Shown here piece after piece: positions 1-8,071 of a stretch of DNA of 23,446 nucleotides. Each line of letters begins with the position of its first letter. The stretch's first letter is position 1. The stretch is from Bacteroidales bacterium (GTDB lineage: Bacteria; Bacteroidota; Bacteroidia; Bacteroidales; Paludibacteraceae). The notes under the pieces were generated by a model. That model made no database searches. It was not told the origin of the DNA and worked only from the letters and a program-made list of their open reading frames with translations. The stretch is from the NCBI GenBank assembly GCA_900767595.1, contig CAAFZS010000016.1:1-23446 (forward strand). The letters are read 5' to 3'. The translations under genes were made by a program, and so were the position numbers.

Positions 1-101
1 AAACTAGAAACGAGAAGCGAGAGGGAGCGCCCCGCGGCAAGGGGCAACGAAATGCCCCGACGAGCGGAGGAGAGGGGAGAAACGAGAAACAAGAGCAAAA
101 C
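1..101. repeat. Purine-rich low-complexity spacer with a GC hairpin
   Basis: The spacer is built from variants of GAAACGAGAAGCGAGAG at both ends. Between them lies a hairpin at 41-58 (GGGGCA, six-base loop, TGCCCC). It sits just downstream of the minus-strand gene ending at 102, so the hairpin could mark that transcript's end, but no U-tract follows it on the minus strand. It resembles the other repeat-filled spacers of this window. Confidence 0.5.
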
Positions 102-1544
102 TTACAAAATCGAGTAGCGTTTGCCGTCGCGTATGATGAGGATTTGGCCGTTCTCCAGTATCTTAGTGGAGGAAGACCCATCCAAGCCTTCCCTCGAAGG
201 GAAGGATGTGCTAGGCTGATAGGTATCGGGTAACGCCGTAGGACTGCCGGGCAGGTGCGGGTCCTGCTCAAGAGCCATCGTATAATGACTGCCTACATCG
301 GTGGTCATATCTAAATCGTAACGCCAAACACCTCCGCCTTTATTGGTGAGTGTCAGGGTGATCTCCGTGAAATTATAGTTCTCGCCATAATCCCAAAAGT
401 CATTAAAATCCATCTGGTCCTGGAAGAGTAGGGGAGCATAAACTTGTCCCTCCGATAAGGTGTAAACACCTTCTGCCAACTCGTTTTCCTTCGGCAAGAC
501 AAGACTGAAAATAAAACTCGGATAATCCTCCCTATACGAGAAATTAAAATCGTATTCGTAGAACCCTTCCACTGTGGGGCGTACCAACCCGTTGCACGTG
601 ATAACGACTGAGTCCGTCAAGAGTTCTTTCTCCTCCGTCGGTTTCGGTGGAATAGGGGGTGCATAGAACATATTGCTCGCCGTCACATCCACCGTGAAGG
701 TCGAACCGTGTTGCGAGGTCAACGTGCCCCGCACATAAACCGTATCTCCCTCCTCATTGAGCGAGAAAGTAAGGCTGCCTTCCTTAATATAATAGGGGGT
801 GTAGTCTCCCCATTCCTGACCTCGAATGGCGACATAGGACGGGTAATCGTTTTTGTTTTTATACCCGGGGGAGGCAATGAAAGTGCCGTCAGCACTATCC
901 GCCGAGAAAGTGAAGGTGCCTACCGGCATATCAAATTCATCGGCCACGAGGTCGAGTTCAATCCAGTCGTTTTGATTTACCGAATCCACGAGGTTGAAGT
1001 TTATCCAACCCGTTTTTTCGCGGTTATCTCTTACGTCCACGATTTGCCCGATGAAGGCTTGGCTGACGGTTTGGGTAGGTTCAAAGCGATAGGGGTCTTC
1101 CTCCGGTTCGGGGGGAACATCGCCGGTCTTATACGCGAAGCGGAAAGGGGCTATTTCGTAGGTATAACTCGACCCATTGCGACTAGCTTGGACGGTGGCA
1201 CAGAGTTCGCAAGTGTCGGAGTTGATGACGGTTATACTCAATTCGACTTTTGAATCTTCGTCGCACCAATACTTGTTCCCGTTGTCCTTCTCCAAACCGC
1301 TGTCATAGTAGTAAATCGTACCCTCTTTGTTGGAGAACGAACCCACGACGGACTGCGCCTTAGGCCACACATCTAAAAAAACAAGATAGGTTGCAGACGA
1401 AGTAGAAGCCGTAATATCGACAACATAATGGGGCTTATAGTCGGATTGGTCTGTAATCTCCACCTTACTTGCCGTTAAGTTATAGACAGCCCACAAAGGA
1501 GCACAAAAAACGAGAGTCAAGAGTAAAAAAAGTCCTTTTTTCAT
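102..1544 (-). CDS. Secreted multi-domain beta-rich protein of unknown function
   Basis: This is a 480-residue protein with a clear signal peptide (MKKGLFLLLTLVFCAPLWA, cleavage near residue 19). I start it at the ATG at 1544. The longer reading frame to 1577 would begin inside the promoter's -7 element. The mature part looks like three related beta-rich domains of roughly 110-130 residues, separated by Pro/Glu linkers (VPPEPEEDP and APPIPPKPTEE). The two later domains share patterns such as 'aspartate-rich start, GTFTF/GVYTL, Y-P-S-F/Y'. The C-terminus (KILENGQILIIRDGKRYSIL) resembles the start of short C-terminal tails of Bacteroidales secreted proteins but stops early. No enzyme motif is visible. 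It is probably a surface or extracellular protein. I do not recognise the family. Confidence 0.75.
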   Translation of the reverse strand: MKKGLFLLLTLVFCAPLWAVYNLTASKVEITDQSDYKPHYVVDITASTSSATYLVFLDVWPKAQSVVGSFSNKEGTIYYYDSGLEKDNGNKYWCDEDSKVELSITVINSDTCELCATVQASRNGSSYTYEIAPFRFAYKTGDVPPEPEEDPYRFEPTQTVSQAFIGQIVDVRDNREKTGWINFNLVDSVNQNDWIELDLVADEFDMPVGTFTFSADSADGTFIASPGYKNKNDYPSYVAIRGQEWGDYTPYYIKEGSLTFSLNEEGDTVYVRGTLTSQHGSTFTVDVTASNMFYAPPIPPKPTEEKELLTDSVVITCNGLVRPTVEGFYEYDFNFSYREDYPSFIFSLVLPKENELAEGVYTLSEGQVYAPLLFQDQMDFNDFWDYGENYNFTEITLTLTNKGGGVWRYDLDMTTDVGSHYTMALEQDPHLPGSPTALPDTYQPSTSFPSREGLDGSSSTKILENGQILIIRDGKRYSIL

Positions 1545-1566
1545 AGATATTTTGCAAAATTTGCTG

Positions 1567-1597
1567 CAAAGATACACTTTTTTTTGGATATATCAAA
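1567..1597 (-). promoter_or_regulatory. Bacteroidota-type promoter for the 102-1544 gene
   Basis: On the minus strand, TATCTTTG (1567-1574) is the -7 element and TTTG (1594-1597) the -33 element, with 19 bases between. This fits the TTTG-N19-21-TAnnTTTG consensus. It overlaps the promoter for the opposite strand. Confidence 0.75.
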
Positions 1598-1614
1598 ATT
1601 TTTTTGTAATTTTG
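1583..1614 (+). promoter_or_regulatory. Bacteroidota-type promoter for the 1635 operon
   Basis: TTTG (1583-1586), 20 bases, then TAATTTTG (1607-1614). It places transcription start near 1620, which argues for translation starting at the ATG at 1635 rather than at the upstream in-frame ATG at 1584. Its -33 element lies between the two elements of the divergent minus-strand promoter. Confidence 0.75.
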
Positions 1615-1634
1615 CGCCCAAATTGTATATTTTT

Positions 1635-2516
1635 ATGGTAGACGTATTGTTTAGGAGCTTTGCTAGTGGGAGCAGCGGGAACTGCTACTATTTCGGGACC
1701 AAGTATCGTGGGATCCTGATAGATGCCGGTATAGCCGCTCGCACTATCCAACGCAATTTAAGGGAGATGGGCCTTGATTTTCAGAATATCATGGGCGTCA
1801 TCGTTACGCACGACCACGCGGATCATATACGCGCGGTCGGGACGTTGGGCGAGCGCGTACACCTGCCTATTTACACCACGCCCGAGATACATGAGGGTAT
1901 CGATCGGAACTACGGTGTGAGGGAGAAGTTACGCACATCTCGCCGGTATATCGAGAAGAACAAAGAGTTCGATATCGGTGGCATTAAGATTATGGCCTTA
2001 GGGGTAAGTCACGATTCGACGGACTGCTTGAGTTATGTTATCGACTTTTGCGGTCAGCGGTTTATGCTGGTGACCGACTGCGGTTCGCCGCGGGAGGAAT
2101 TGGAGGAGTATATGAAGACCACCAACCACCTCGTCATCGAGGCTAACCACGATGAGCAGATGCTCCTTAACGGTCCTTATCCTACGTATCTTAAGCAGCG
2201 TATCTTATCCCCCACAGGACACCAAAGTAATGCAACTTGTGCCGAGGTGTTGGAGCGCGTCTATCACGAAGGACTGAAGAACGTTTGGCTTTGCCACTTG
2301 AGTCCGGAGAACAACACCCCCGAATGTGCATACAATACGGTAGAGGAGAAGCTCCTTGAGATGGGCCTTATGCCCGGAGAGGATATTTACCTAAAGGCAT
2401 TGGATAGACTCGATGCCAGTCCCGTCTATCCGCTTACGGACGATATTACGCAGCCAAGAGAAATTGCCACAAAAGAAACTAAAGACGAAGAAGATGAACA
2501 AGAAACAGAAGACTGA
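1635..2516 (+). CDS. MBL-fold metallo-hydrolase, YycJ/WalJ-like
   Basis: This 293-residue cytoplasmic protein belongs to the metallo-beta-lactamase fold. The N-terminus (SFASGSSGNC, residues 8-17) is the hallmark of the YycJ/WalJ group. The metal-binding motif THDHADH lies at residues 58-64, with further likely ligands in GVSHDS, VTDCGS and EANHD, and in HLSPENNTP near the C-terminus. Characterised relatives are linked to cell-wall homeostasis and DNA handling in Firmicutes; a role here is inferred. The last ~20 residues are a charged Glu/Asp/Lys tail that overlaps possible upstream starts of the next gene. The start at 1635 follows from the promoter at 1583-1614. It is the first gene of a five-gene plus-strand set. 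Confidence 0.88.
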   Translation: MVDVLFRSFASGSSGNCYYFGTKYRGILIDAGIAARTIQRNLREMGLDFQNIMGVIVTHDHADHIRAVGTLGERVHLPIYTTPEIHEGIDRNYGVREKLRTSRRYIEKNKEFDIGGIKIMALGVSHDSTDCLSYVIDFCGQRFMLVTDCGSPREELEEYMKTTNHLVIEANHDEQMLLNGPYPTYLKQRILSPTGHQSNATCAEVLERVYHEGLKNVWLCHLSPENNTPECAYNTVEEKLLEMGLMPGEDIYLKALDRLDASPVYPLTDDITQPREIATKETKDEEDEQETED

Positions 2517-2517
2517 T

Positions 2518-3255
2518 ATGCGACAGTTAGTCATCATTCCTACTTACAACGAAAAAGAGAATGTGGAAGCCATTATCCGTGCGGTGATGGGGTTGCCCAT
2601 TGCGTTTCACGTGCTGATTATCGATGACGGTTCGCCGGACGGCACCGCTAAAATCGTTAAGCGCCTCATGAAAGACGAGTTCAATGACCGCCTTTTCATC
2701 ATCGAGCGGTCGGGAAAGTTAGGATTAGGAACGGCATATATTACCGGATTTAAGTGGGCTATTGAGCACCAATACGATTATATCTTCGAGATGGATGCGG
2801 ATTTTAGTCATAACCCCAATGACCTGACTAAACTCCATGAGGCTCTCGATAAACAGAAGGCGGATGTGGCTATCGGTAGCCGCTACCTGACGGGTGTCAA
2901 CGTAGTGAACTGGCCGATGGGACGAGTGCTGATGAGTTATTTCGCCAGTAAGTATGTGCGCTTCGTCTTGGGTGTAACGATTCACGACACTACCGCCGGG
3001 TTCGTAGGTTATCGCCGACAGGTGCTGGAGACCATCGAACTCGATAAGATCCGCTTCAAAGGTTATGCCTTCCAGATAGAGATGAAATATACGGCATATA
3101 AATGCGGCTTCACCATCGTAGAAGTGCCCATCGTGTTTGTCAACCGCGTGTTGGGTACCAGTAAGATGTCGGGTGGCATCTTCTCGGAAGCTTTATTAGG
3201 CGTGATACGATTAAAAATCAGTGGTTGGTTCCGCAAATTCCCGAAGAAACAATGA
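2518..3255 (+). CDS. GT2 glycosyltransferase, polyprenyl-phosphate mannosyltransferase-like
   Basis: This 245-residue family 2 glycosyltransferase resembles dolichyl/polyprenol-phosphate mannose synthase (DPM1 type). Visible motifs are IIPTYNEKENV at the N-terminus, IIDDGSPDGT (about residues 34-43, nucleotide binding) and the DxD-containing EMDADFSHNP (about 91-100). It has no transmembrane helix, so it is expected at the cytoplasmic face, charging a lipid carrier with a sugar. I start it at the ATG at 2518, one base after the preceding stop. An in-frame ATG at 2494 would add eight lysine-rich residues and cannot be excluded. It overlaps the next gene by four bases (ATGA). Confidence 0.88.
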   Translation: MRQLVIIPTYNEKENVEAIIRAVMGLPIAFHVLIIDDGSPDGTAKIVKRLMKDEFNDRLFIIERSGKLGLGTAYITGFKWAIEHQYDYIFEMDADFSHNPNDLTKLHEALDKQKADVAIGSRYLTGVNVVNWPMGRVLMSYFASKYVRFVLGVTIHDTTAGFVGYRRQVLETIELDKIRFKGYAFQIEMKYTAYKCGFTIVEVPIVFVNRVLGTSKMSGGIFSEALLGVIRLKISGWFRKFPKKQ

Positions 3256-4424
3256 AACAGTGGGTTGGCATTCTTTTGATGTGCGTGCTCTTGGCGGGTT
3301 GCCGAATGCATCCTTCTAAGCCTGTGACCTATGCCTACGGTATTCCCGTCGATTCATTCCGTGTAGATACGGGAATAGTGAAAAAGGGTCAGACGTTGGG
3401 TGCTATCTTCCAGGCAGCAGGTGTGAGTCGGCAGCAGTTTGTGTTTGTCTCTTCGCTGACGCGTAAGCAGTTTGATCCTCGCGTCTTGCGACCGGATAAG
3501 CGGTACTTGCTCTTCTATCAAGTCGATGAACAGCAAGAGCAGCACTTGCAGTACTTCGTTTACAACGCCTCGATACGGGAGGCATACGTGTTCCATTTGG
3601 GCGATTCGATGTATGTGGAGAAACAAGTCAAACCGATTGAGACGAGGCATCGTTCCGCCAAGGTGGCTATCGAAAGCAGTCTGTGGAACGCGATGGTGGA
3701 TAATCACCTGCCGGTGGACTTGGCATTGGACTTGAGTGAGATATACGCTTGGACCATCGACTTCTTTGCTTTGCAACCGGGGGATTCGGTATCGATGTAT
3801 TTCGAGGAGTTTTATGTGGATTCCGTTCGTTATGGGGTAGGACGTATCTACGCGGCGAACTTCTACCACGGCAAGCAGTGGCAGGAAGCGTTCTTCTACA
3901 ACCGCAATAACATTAGCAATTATTTTGACGGCAAGGGTAATAGCCTTAAGAAAGCCTTCCTCAAGGCTCCGCTGAACTATCGCCGTATCTCTTCTACGTT
4001 TACTAATGCCCGCAAGCACCCTGTCTATAAGATCGTCCGCCCTCATACGGGGGTCGATTATGCAGCACCGGTAGGAACGCCGGTGGTAGCCATTGGTGAT
4101 GGCGTAGTGACCTTCATGGCCTATAAAGGCGGTGGAGGAAATACGATTAAGATTAGGCACAACAGCACCTATACTACGGCTTATCTACATTTGAGCAAGT
4201 ACGCCAAGAACCTCAAAGTAGGGCAGCGCGTTAAGCAGGGCGAAGTGATCGGTTATGTCGGTTCCACGGGTGCCAGTACGGGTCCTCACCTCGACTTCCG
4301 CGTTTGGAAGAACGGGATACCGATTGACCCGCTGAAGATGGTGTCGCCTCCGGCGGAGCCTATTCCTTCTGAATACAAAGAGAACTTCAGCACGAGAGTG
4401 GCGGAGTATAGAAAGCATTTATAA
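3252..4424 (+). CDS. M23-family peptidase lipoprotein (LytM domain)
   Basis: This is a 390-residue lipoprotein. MKQWVGILLMCVLLAGC ends in a lipobox with Cys17. Residues ~35-95 (KKGQTLGAIFQAAGV...LRPDKRYLLFY) look like a LysM/OapA-type cell-wall binding region. The C-terminal half is an M23 (LytM) domain: HTGVDYAAPVGTPV with His265 and Asp269, YLHLSK with His313, and GSTGASTGPHLDFRVW with His346. In the classic motif HxH the second His binds zinc; here that position is Asp348. Family members cut peptidoglycan cross-bridges; the Asp may still bind metal, or the protein may act as a regulator. The start overlaps the upstream stop (ATGA). It sits between two glycosyltransferases, consistent with envelope work. 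Confidence 0.88.
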   Translation: MKQWVGILLMCVLLAGCRMHPSKPVTYAYGIPVDSFRVDTGIVKKGQTLGAIFQAAGVSRQQFVFVSSLTRKQFDPRVLRPDKRYLLFYQVDEQQEQHLQYFVYNASIREAYVFHLGDSMYVEKQVKPIETRHRSAKVAIESSLWNAMVDNHLPVDLALDLSEIYAWTIDFFALQPGDSVSMYFEEFYVDSVRYGVGRIYAANFYHGKQWQEAFFYNRNNISNYFDGKGNSLKKAFLKAPLNYRRISSTFTNARKHPVYKIVRPHTGVDYAAPVGTPVVAIGDGVVTFMAYKGGGGNTIKIRHNSTYTTAYLHLSKYAKNLKVGQRVKQGEVIGYVGSTGASTGPHLDFRVWKNGIPIDPLKMVSPPAEPIPSEYKENFSTRVAEYRKHL

Positions 4425-4433
4425 GCAAAAACT

Positions 4434-5390
4434 ATGGATATATCAGTTATTGTGCCTCTCTATAATGAGGCGGAGTCCCTTCCTAAACTCTACGAGTGGA
4501 TAGCGAAGGTGATGAAAGAACATTCGTTTACGTACGAGATCATCTTTGTCAACGATGGTAGTACGGACGAATCGTGGAAGGTCATTCAAGACCTTAAACA
4601 ACAAGGCAAGGATACCGTGAGAGGTATCTGCTTCAGACGTAACTACGGCAAGTCCGCGGCTCTCTATTGCGGTTTCAAAGCCGCACAAGGGCAGGTGGTC
4701 ATCACTATGGATGCCGACCTGCAAGACTCGCCCGACGAGATACCCGAACTCTATCGTATGATTACCGAGGAGGGTTACGACCTTGTCAGCGGATGGAAGC
4801 AGAAACGGTTTGACAATAAACTGACCAAGAACCTGCCGTCCAAACTCTTTAACGCTACCGCTCGTAAAGTGACGGGTATTCAGCTACATGACATGAACTG
4901 CGGACTGAAAGCCTATCGGTTAGAGGTGGTGAAGAACATCGAGGTCTTCTCTGAGATGCATCGCTATATCCCTTACTTGGCAAAGAATGCCGGATTCACG
5001 AAGATAGGTGAGAAAGTGGTGCAACACCGCAAACGCGAGTTTGGGGTTAGTAAGTTCGGACTCAACCGCTTCGTCAACGGGTATCTGGATCTGATGACCC
5101 TGTGGTTCCTCAATAAGTTCGGCAAACAGCCTATGCACTTCTTCGGACTCATTGGCAGTCTGATGTTCTTCTTGGGTTTGGTGGCTATTATCGTGGTCGG
5201 AGCAATGAAACTGCACGCTCTCTCGCAGGGTGTACATGCTATGCTCGTTGCCGACAACCCGTATTTCCACTTGTCTATATTAGCGATGGTGCTCGGTTGT
5301 ATGTTGTTCTTGGCGGGATTCTTGGGCGAACTGATTATTCGTAACTCGCAGTCACGAAACGATTATTTGATACGGGAGGAACTCAATTGA
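4434..5390 (+). CDS. Membrane GT2 glycosyltransferase (ArnC/GtrB-like)
   Basis: This 318-residue family 2 glycosyltransferase has a C-terminal membrane anchor. The motifs are VIVPLYNEAESL (5-16), FVNDGSTDES (38-47) and MDADLQDSPDE (92-102, with the DxD). Two hydrophobic segments at about residues 235-260 and 280-305 give the topology of ArnC/GtrB/DPMS-like enzymes, which transfer a sugar from a nucleotide donor to undecaprenyl phosphate. The final segment NSQSRNDYLIRE is typical of this group. The gene begins nine bases after the M23 gene, and its stop overlaps the next gene's TTG start. The sugar and acceptor cannot be told from sequence. Confidence 0.88.
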   Translation: MDISVIVPLYNEAESLPKLYEWIAKVMKEHSFTYEIIFVNDGSTDESWKVIQDLKQQGKDTVRGICFRRNYGKSAALYCGFKAAQGQVVITMDADLQDSPDEIPELYRMITEEGYDLVSGWKQKRFDNKLTKNLPSKLFNATARKVTGIQLHDMNCGLKAYRLEVVKNIEVFSEMHRYIPYLAKNAGFTKIGEKVVQHRKREFGVSKFGLNRFVNGYLDLMTLWFLNKFGKQPMHFFGLIGSLMFFLGLVAIIVVGAMKLHALSQGVHAMLVADNPYFHLSILAMVLGCMLFLAGFLGELIIRNSQSRNDYLIREELN

Positions 5391-6604
5391 ACTTAGACGA
5401 CCAGCGCGATACGATTGAAAGGGCATTGGGCGAGAGAATGATTAACCACTGCTTGGCTATCCTCAAAGTGTGGATAGCCGAACTGGGTGTAGACACCTAT
5501 GCCAATCGTTTCCATTCGATAGAGCAGAACTACCACTACCTGTTCAACTACTATCTCTCGACCGACGACCCCGAACGGGAACGTCTGCTCGATGAGATGA
5601 CAGGGGAGGCGTATCGGTTGGTGGATGATGTGTTTGCAGACGTCTGCCTCAAGCGGGGTAGGGTAAAAGAGTATCACGGTTTTGACCGAACCAGCCATAC
5701 GAGTGTGATGCATTACTTCAGCGAATGTATGCGATTGCAAGACGAAGACCTCGACTGGTTATGCGATACTATACAAGATGAACAACAGAGTGCGATGGCG
5801 CTCCTCGCCGTGGCGGCTATATCCGCGAACCTCAAGGGGTTCTTCCAAGAGGACGCACTGTTAGCCCTTATCCAGTGCATGGATTGTGAACAAGAGGTGC
5901 TGCGCAACCAGATATGTGCTACGGTGCTGATGCTGCTGGTTCATTACGATGTGCGTATCGACTTCTTCCCGAAGGTACAGGAGGCTTTTGTGCAAAAGAT
6001 AGGAACCGGCGATGATATCTTCGAGATGTTGTGCGGGTTCATTCATTCGACCACCGTCAAACTGCAAGACTTGCTTAAGTCCAAGGACTTCGATTCGGAG
6101 AATATCCCGTCCGAACTCAAGAACCTTTTGCAGAGCGTGCAAGGGAATGGAGAAGTGAACATAGAGGAGGTCGCCAATTGGGTGCCGAACAACGAAAACG
6201 AGTACCTCGCAGGATTGATTGCTATCCTTCCGCAGACATGGGTCTATACCGCTATTGTAGGCGAGGATGAAGAACGGGCCGAACGACTGGCTCACTCTTA
6301 TCTCGATGCCGGGATGCTGGACCTTATGTGGAACCACTTGGATATAGCCGAAAAACAACTGGTGGAGCAGTTACGGTCGGATAAAGTGTGTGCCCAAGAC
6401 TACCTCAATTATGCGCACATCTGTTTTATCAAAGGGGATAGGGTAATGGCGTACGAGAACTATAAACAAGCCCGACAGATGGTGGGCTCTGCCAAGAAGT
6501 TCTTCTCGCTCTTCCGTCCCGATAGAGGTATATTGGTCTCTAAAGGTGTACCCTTAGAGCAAGTCTATTTGATGGAAGACCAATTATTGAGGATTGAAGA
6601 ATGA
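5387..6604 (+). CDS. Helical repeat (TPR/HEAT-like) cytoplasmic protein
   Basis: This 405-residue hydrophilic, helix-rich protein has no signal peptide or membrane segment. A TPR-like unit is visible near residues 338-366 (DYLNYAHICFIKGDRVMAYENYKQA). The middle (about 120-200) reads like paired helices of a HEAT-type repeat. No catalytic motif is seen. The best start is a TTG at 5387 that overlaps the upstream TGA as TTGA and is preceded at about 5374-5380 by GGGAGGA, a good Shine-Dalgarno match unusual for this phylum. The next in-frame ATG is at 5438. The gene's 3' end runs into a GAAGAAT repeat, which supplies the last residues (RIEE) and the stop. It is probably co-transcribed with the glycosyltransferases. 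Function unknown. Confidence 0.78.
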   Translation: MNLDDQRDTIERALGERMINHCLAILKVWIAELGVDTYANRFHSIEQNYHYLFNYYLSTDDPERERLLDEMTGEAYRLVDDVFADVCLKRGRVKEYHGFDRTSHTSVMHYFSECMRLQDEDLDWLCDTIQDEQQSAMALLAVAAISANLKGFFQEDALLALIQCMDCEQEVLRNQICATVLMLLVHYDVRIDFFPKVQEAFVQKIGTGDDIFEMLCGFIHSTTVKLQDLLKSKDFDSENIPSELKNLLQSVQGNGEVNIEEVANWVPNNENEYLAGLIAILPQTWVYTAIVGEDEERAERLAHSYLDAGMLDLMWNHLDIAEKQLVEQLRSDKVCAQDYLNYAHICFIKGDRVMAYENYKQARQMVGSAKKFFSLFRPDRGILVSKGVPLEQVYLMEDQLLRIEE

Positions 6605-6616
6605 AGAATGAAGAAT
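6592..6616 (+). repeat. GAAGAAT heptad microsatellite at a gene end
   Basis: Three tandem copies of GAAGAAT (6596-6616), preceded by GATT. The repeat overlaps the last codons and stop of the upstream gene. A related heptad (ATTGAAG) occurs at the end of gltX. Confidence 0.85.
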
Positions 6617-6742
6617 GACCGCCTACGGCTGAATGACCGCAGGCAGAGCCTGCTGAAAGACCGGGCAAAGCCCTGAATGATAATCATACAGTGCAGCGGT
6701 CCTACAGTGAAACGGTCCTACAGCGCAGCGGTCATACAACGA
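6617..6742. repeat. Spacer made of GACCG-based hairpin and CGGTCCTACAG repeats
   Basis: The first half has three units starting with GACCG, each with a small hairpin ending in CTGAA: GCC-TAC-GGC, then GCAGGC-AGA-GCCTGC, then GGGC-AAA-GCCC. The second half has three units of CGGTC in the opposite orientation, of the form CAGCGCAGCGGTCCTACAG. The two halves therefore contain the same core in inverted order. No promoter or gene is visible. A near-identical 20-base piece of the second half (6714-6733) occurs inside mnmE. Confidence 0.8.
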
Positions 6743-6765
6743 AGTGATCTAAAAAAAATATAAAT

Positions 6766-8064
6766 ATGTTTGATAATTTGAGCGAACGCCTCGAGCGTTC
6801 ATTTAAGATTCTTAAAGGTGAAGGACGGATAACCGAGATTAACATTGCGGAAACCGTGAAGGATATCCGTAAGGCTTTGTTAGAGGCGGATGTCAACTAT
6901 AAGACCGCCAAACAGTTTACCGACGAAGTCAAAGCCAAAGCGCTCGGCCAGAACGTGATGAATGCCGTTCGACCCGGGCAGTTGATGGTGAAGATCACCC
7001 ACGACGAACTGGCAACCCTAATGGGCGGCGAGGCCGAAGAGATTAACCTCAAAGGCTCGCCCGCAGTGGTGCTGCTCAGCGGTCTGCAAGGTTCCGGTAA
7101 AACCACTTTTGCGGCTAAACTGGCTAACTTCCTGCAAACGAAGAAAAATAAGAAGGTCATGCTCGTGGCTTGCGATGTGTATCGTCCTGCGGCTATCGAA
7201 CAGTTGCGCGTCCTCGGTGAACAGATTAATGTCAAAGTCTATACCGAAGAGACCGAAACCAATCCCGTCTCGAAAGCTAAGAAAGCCATTGCCGAAGCTC
7301 GTACTTACGGCTACGATGTGGTCATCATCGATACCGCCGGACGATTGGCTGTAGATGAACAGATGATGACCGAGATAGCCGCTATCAAAAACGCTATCCA
7401 ACCGCAAGAGACCCTCTTCGTAGTCGATTCCATGACCGGTCAAGATGCCGTCAATACCGCCAAGGAGTTCAATGACCGCCTCGACTTTGACGGTGTCATC
7501 CTCACCAAACTCGATGGTGATGCCCGTGGCGGTGCCGCCCTTTCTATCCGCACGGTGGTGAATAAACCGATTAAGTTCATTGGTACCGGCGAGAAGATGG
7601 AGGCACTCGATGTGTTCCACCCGTCCCGTATGGCGGACCGTATCTTAGGAATGGGTGATGTGGTGAGCCTCGTAGAACGTGCCCAAGAGCAGTTTGACGA
7701 ACAAGAGGCAAGACGTATCAGCAAGAAAATAGCACATAACCAATTCGACTTTAACGACTTCATCGGCCAACTGCAACAGTTCAAGAAGATGGGTTCGATG
7801 AAGGAATTGATGGGAATGATCCCCGGCATGGACAAAGCTATGAAGAACGTCGAGATTAGTGACGATGCCTTCAAACCTATCGAAGCTATCATCGGTAGTA
7901 TGACCCCTTATGAGCGGGCGAACCCCGCGTGCCTCAATGGCAGTCGTAAGGACCGTATAGCCAAAGGCTCGGGAACGAGTATCGTGGAACTCAACCGTTT
8001 TCTCAAACAGTTTGAGCAGTCCGCGAAGATGATGAAGAAACTGCAACAAATGAAACGTAGATAA
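6766..8064 (+). CDS. ffh: Signal recognition particle protein Ffh (SRP54)
   Basis: This 432-residue GTPase binds 4.5S RNA and signal sequences of nascent membrane proteins and docks them to FtsY. It has the N-terminal helical bundle, then the NG GTPase domain: GLQGSGKTT (106-114, P-loop), DVYRPAA, DTAGR (189-193) and TKLDGDARGG (247-256). The GTGEKMEALDVFHPSRMADRILGMGD linker follows. The methionine-rich M domain includes MKELMGMIPGMDKAMK and the RNA-binding segment GSRKDRIAKGSG. Length is normal for the family. It follows a 161-base spacer in which I see no clear TAnnTTTG promoter, and it lies seven bases before folD. Confidence 0.97.
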   Translation: MFDNLSERLERSFKILKGEGRITEINIAETVKDIRKALLEADVNYKTAKQFTDEVKAKALGQNVMNAVRPGQLMVKITHDELATLMGGEAEEINLKGSPAVVLLSGLQGSGKTTFAAKLANFLQTKKNKKVMLVACDVYRPAAIEQLRVLGEQINVKVYTEETETNPVSKAKKAIAEARTYGYDVVIIDTAGRLAVDEQMMTEIAAIKNAIQPQETLFVVDSMTGQDAVNTAKEFNDRLDFDGVILTKLDGDARGGAALSIRTVVNKPIKFIGTGEKMEALDVFHPSRMADRILGMGDVVSLVERAQEQFDEQEARRISKKIAHNQFDFNDFIGQLQQFKKMGSMKELMGMIPGMDKAMKNVEISDDAFKPIEAIIGSMTPYERANPACLNGSRKDRIAKGSGTSIVELNRFLKQFEQSAKMMKKLQQMKRR

Positions 8065-8071
8065 AACACTT

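Noticed and set aside
708..1253. Plus-strand open frame of 181 codons across the secreted-protein gene
   Set aside because: It runs antisense to a protein with a signal peptide, promoter and domain pattern; its own translation has no coherent features. Other long antisense frames over ffh, gltX, prfA and the TamB fusion were dropped for the same reason.
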